A stretch of DNA of 64,000 nucleotides from Candidatus Geocrenenecus huangii (lineage in GTDB: Archaea; Thermoproteota; Nitrososphaeria_A; Caldarchaeales; Wolframiiraptoraceae): positions 92,176-156,175 of the forward strand of contig JALNKM010000004.1 in NCBI GenBank assembly GCA_023268155.1, read 5' to 3'. Made by a program: the position numbers and the translations under genes. The notes under the pieces were generated by a model. The model ran no database searches, had not been told where the DNA came from, and saw only the letters and a program-made list of their open reading frames with translations. Each line of letters begins with the position of its first letter. Within the stretch, counting starts at the first letter, position 1. Positions 61,810 to 64,000 of the stretch are shown here, piece after piece.

Positions 61810-62994
61810 ACTATTCTCGAGCTGACGCTCAGCATACTCATAAACTCATTTCCATCTCTATGAGCCTATTAAACTTCCACTACATATTCCATTGGAAGCT
61901 TCTTCGTAAATCTTTTGGAGGATCCAGCACAATCATTTTTAGAGTCTCTCGCCCAGCTAACCTCCACTCGTGGCCTCTTACACTCCCTCCAAAATCTCAG
62001 GAGTATAATGAGCCGAAAACGTGGCGGGTCATGGAGATGTTGGAGAAAGAGATAGGTAAAAGTTGACGAGTGCCTTAGCTTAAAAACGTAAGATTTAATT
62101 CTATATTCCTTCATTGTGTAGAAGGTGGATACCTTGTGTCTATAAGGGATGAAGTTGTAAATTGGCTTGAGAGTGCTGAAGCTGATCTAAAACATGCTAG
62201 GAAGAGCTTAGAGATTAATGATCATAACTGGGCTTGTTTCGCGGCTCAGCAAGCTGCATGAAGAACTTTCTTCATAGAGGGGAAGCTAAACAACTCTTTC
62301 TACAAAGGCATATCGAGATACTGGATAGAAATAAGACCGGATAGAACGTGACTAATGTATCGGCGACGATGCGTTCACGACGTGCACTGCCCCTTGTCAG
62401 CAGTAAACAATAGAGGTGTATATGCCTTCTCAATGAGTCTATAGTTATGGAATTTGAAGAGCCTAGATATACATTCTTAAGATAGATGGAGAGAAGATGG
62501 AAAACAAATTATTTAGGATACCTTTAGATGGAGAAGAGGCTTTCATCCGTGATGTAGGAGCTACCCGAGGCTTCTGTTGATATATGGCTCTTTTAAGTTA
62601 TAATGCATTAAGTAGTGAAGAGGATAATAGCTCTCAGCTGGTTCGTATATGAGGTGGCGTGTTAAGATATTGTTGGTTGTCGTTGGCCAGTAGTATATCT
62701 CGTTTATCTTATGTTCTGGATTTTCCTCATGTTTATGACTTGGATAGCTTGTATCTCGATATCTGTTTATCTCTTATGTTCTTCTTCGGTAAGTTCTGTT
62801 GGAGTTTATTTTGATGTTTATTTATGCATTTTTGTTCTATGCATTCTAATTGCTAGAATGCCTATTTCTGATCATTTTCTACGGGAGTATTCATCCAGTG
62901 TTTTCTCTGTATTAATCTAGATCTATGTTTCTACTTTTTAGAATGGGTCTAGAATGAGATGGATTAAATAGCGGTCGAAACCTGATAGAGGACG
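61810..62994. other. Gene-poor stretch with degenerate coding remnants
   Basis: About 1.2 kb between the HEPN gene and the secreted-protein gene contains no complete gene that I can support. It holds the N-terminal part of a broken HEPN gene (62136-62262). Short open frames (a 68-residue one at 61860-62066, a hydrophobic Ser-rich one at 62711-62920 and a 27-residue one near 62498) lack ribosome-binding support. This looks like a decaying accessory region. A promoter-like GATTAAATA at 62961-62969 belongs to the following gene. Confidence 0.6.
62136..62262 (+). pseudogene. Truncated HEPN-domain gene
   Basis: Starting at GTG 62136 the frame encodes a HEPN-like N-terminus (VNWLESAEADLKHARKSL, then WACFAAQQAA) and stops at a TGA at 62260-62262 after only 41 residues. 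A full HEPN domain needs about 120 residues. A shift to the next frame gives a short continuation without clear HEPN sequence, so the gene is broken. It resembles but is not identical to the intact HEPN gene about 330 bases upstream. Confidence 0.6.
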
Positions 62995-64000
62995 ATGAAT
63001 AGAAAAATTGTTAGTTTAGTTTTTATTTCTCTGCTGATTCTATCGACGGCGATCATAGCAGCGACATTGGTCACCACGCCAGTAGCGGCAGCCAAGACTG
63101 CATGGCTTAAAATCGTTACACCTGCATGGAAAGGAACTAACACTTGCATATTGCCTGACGGTAGCTCTGTTACCGTTGGCTCCCCTGTCTGCCCTGACCC
63201 TGCATACAAGGGCTTTGCTGATAGGTTCAACGTTACTGATATGGAGGCTTTCGTCGAGGTCTATGGAATCAAGCCCGAGTGGGGTTACACTCCACTCCAG
63301 GGAACATTTGAGCCGAACGCTACAGGATTTGTACAGATCTCTTGGTCTGTAGATGATACCTGGGGCCTACTGGTGTTGGTTAAAGCGAAAAGCTACTATG
63401 GGGAGAAGATAGGTGCAGGATCACCATTCAAAGGAATAATAATCTATGGATTATTGATACCGCCGAGGGGCGCGGATCCGACCAAGATACGGGACATGAT
63501 AGGTTTCCCCGTAACAGTCCCAGGGAACCATTCAGTAAACATAGATGGATTACTGGCTGCTCACGGAGGAGACTTTGACTTCTCGGAATCCGGTACTTTC
63601 GACCTGCTAGATGGTACTAGCGTGAATTTGGCGAGCTTTGCCAAGGCATTCAATAAGCCTGAGAATGCCTGGGTTGCTCGCGCGGCCAAGATATTCAAGC
63701 TATTCCACGTTCACAGCTGGTATGATGTTAAGGATAATCTGAGCTTCGCCCAGATAAAGATCTACGACCTAGACCACACCGACCCGACATCAGAAGCATC
63801 ACTAATACAGGCCGCAGTAACAGGAGAGGACGGCCAATCGAGATACACCAGAGAAATCTACCCGCCAGAGGAAGGATTAAAGGACGGTAAATTCGAGAAC
63901 AACAAGCTAGTACCAATACCACTCCAGATATTCAACATAAACAACAAGACGGTATTCCACGGAGGAATAGTAGAGAACCCATCACCACCTGGTGATTATA
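62995..64000 (+). CDS. Secreted or surface protein, N-terminal part (runs off window)
   Basis: The frame from ATG 62995 is open for all 335 codons to the edge. Residues 1-32 are a signal peptide (basic MNRK, hydrophobic core, then PVAAAKTA). The mature part is rich in Gly, Pro, Asn and aromatic residues, with NAT and NVT glycosylation sequons, and has two cysteines in the first 60 residues (TNTCILPDG, SPVCPDP). An S-layer or large surface protein is the likely role. TATA GATTAAATA (62961-62969) and GAGGA before the ATG support the start. The family is not recognised. Confidence 0.75.
   Translation, partial: MNRKIVSLVFISLLILSTAIIAATLVTTPVAAAKTAWLKIVTPAWKGTNTCILPDGSSVTVGSPVCPDPAYKGFADRFNVTDMEAFVEVYGIKPEWGYTPLQGTFEPNATGFVQISWSVDDTWGLLVLVKAKSYYGEKIGAGSPFKGIIIYGLLIPPRGADPTKIRDMIGFPVTVPGNHSVNIDGLLAAHGGDFDFSESGTFDLLDGTSVNLASFAKAFNKPENAWVARAAKIFKLFHVHSWYDVKDNLSFAQIKIYDLDHTDPTSEASLIQAAVTGEDGQSRYTREIYPPEEGLKDGKFENNKLVPIPLQIFNINNKTVFHGGIVENPSPPGDY

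Noticed and set aside
61860..62114. Overlapping 68- and 81-residue frames after the HEPN gene
   Set aside because: Neither has a recognisable domain, ribosome-binding site or promoter; both lie in a stretch with broken genes.
62711..62920. 69-residue hydrophobic reading frame
   Set aside because: Composition is almost all Ser, Val, Leu, Ile and Cys with no lysine; no ribosome-binding site or promoter, and it lies in degenerate DNA.

Overview
The window is 64 kb of archaeal chromosome, most likely from a thermophilic member of the TACK group. Evidence for this: TATA-box promoters roughly 25-30 bases upstream of starts (several apparently leaderless), a eukaryote-like information-processing gene set (two TFBs, TFE-beta, Gar1, SRP19, S8e, L37Ae, aIF1, exosome, SBDS, proteasome alpha, KEOPS Pcc1, prefoldin), arginine coded mainly by AGA/AGG, and two family-B DNA polymerases of the crenarchaeal PolB1 and PolB3 types. 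An SMC-ScpA-ScpB operon argues against a typical Sulfolobales-like crenarchaeon. I cannot place it more finely from sequence alone. No rRNA, tRNA, CRISPR array or insertion sequence was seen.

Layout. 0-10.5 kb: end of a membrane protein, a hotdog thioesterase, a PRC-barrel/zinc-ribbon protein, PolB1, three RNA methyltransferases (NSUN-type, Trm1, RlmE-type), then a leftward srp19-gar1-tfb-TFE-beta run and rps8e. 10.5-15.2 kb: leftward smc-scpA-scpB. 15.4-21.6 kb: M24 peptidase, cis-prenyltransferase, DUF373 protein, COG1340 coiled-coil protein, GPN GTPase, a candidate structured RNA and small zinc-ribbon/membrane genes. 21.8-32 kb: the conserved archaeal proteasome-exosome-translation cluster (psmA, SBDS, rrp4, rrp41, rrp42, rpl37ae, pcc1), interrupted by a convergent citramalate synthase gene, then prefoldin beta, a DHH phosphoesterase and an ECF-type transporter (two ATPases and EcfT). 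32-38.7 kb: XPF-type nuclease and branched-chain amino-acid synthesis (leuA-ilvB-ilvN-ilvC leftward, leuB-like rightward; cimA nearby). 38.7-57.3 kb: mixed housekeeping genes, including a PolB3 whose exonuclease acidic residues are all replaced, a CysRS with a eukaryote-type insertion, a second TFB behind a hairpin-rich leader, aIF1, glycerate kinase, a ferritin-VIT1 fusion and Lhr helicase.

57.3-64 kb is accessory in character: a TadZ/MinD-like ATPase with an atypical P-loop next to a 48-residue membrane peptide, an EVE-like protein, an acylphosphatase fused to eight heptad repeats, a HEPN-MNT toxin-antitoxin pair, a gene-poor stretch with a broken HEPN copy, and the start of a large secreted protein that runs off the window.

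Functional links: replication and repair (PolB1, PolB3, XPF, SMC), RNA maturation and decay (exosome, Gar1, methyltransferases), transcription initiation (TFB x2, TFE-beta) and isoleucine/leucine/valine synthesis (cimA, leuA, leuB, ilvBNC) dominate. The best candidates for something unusual are the exonuclease-dead PolB3, the citramalate synthase gene with no ordinary start codon, the acylphosphatase-heptad fusion with its folded leader, and the structured intergenic RNA near 20.4 kb.
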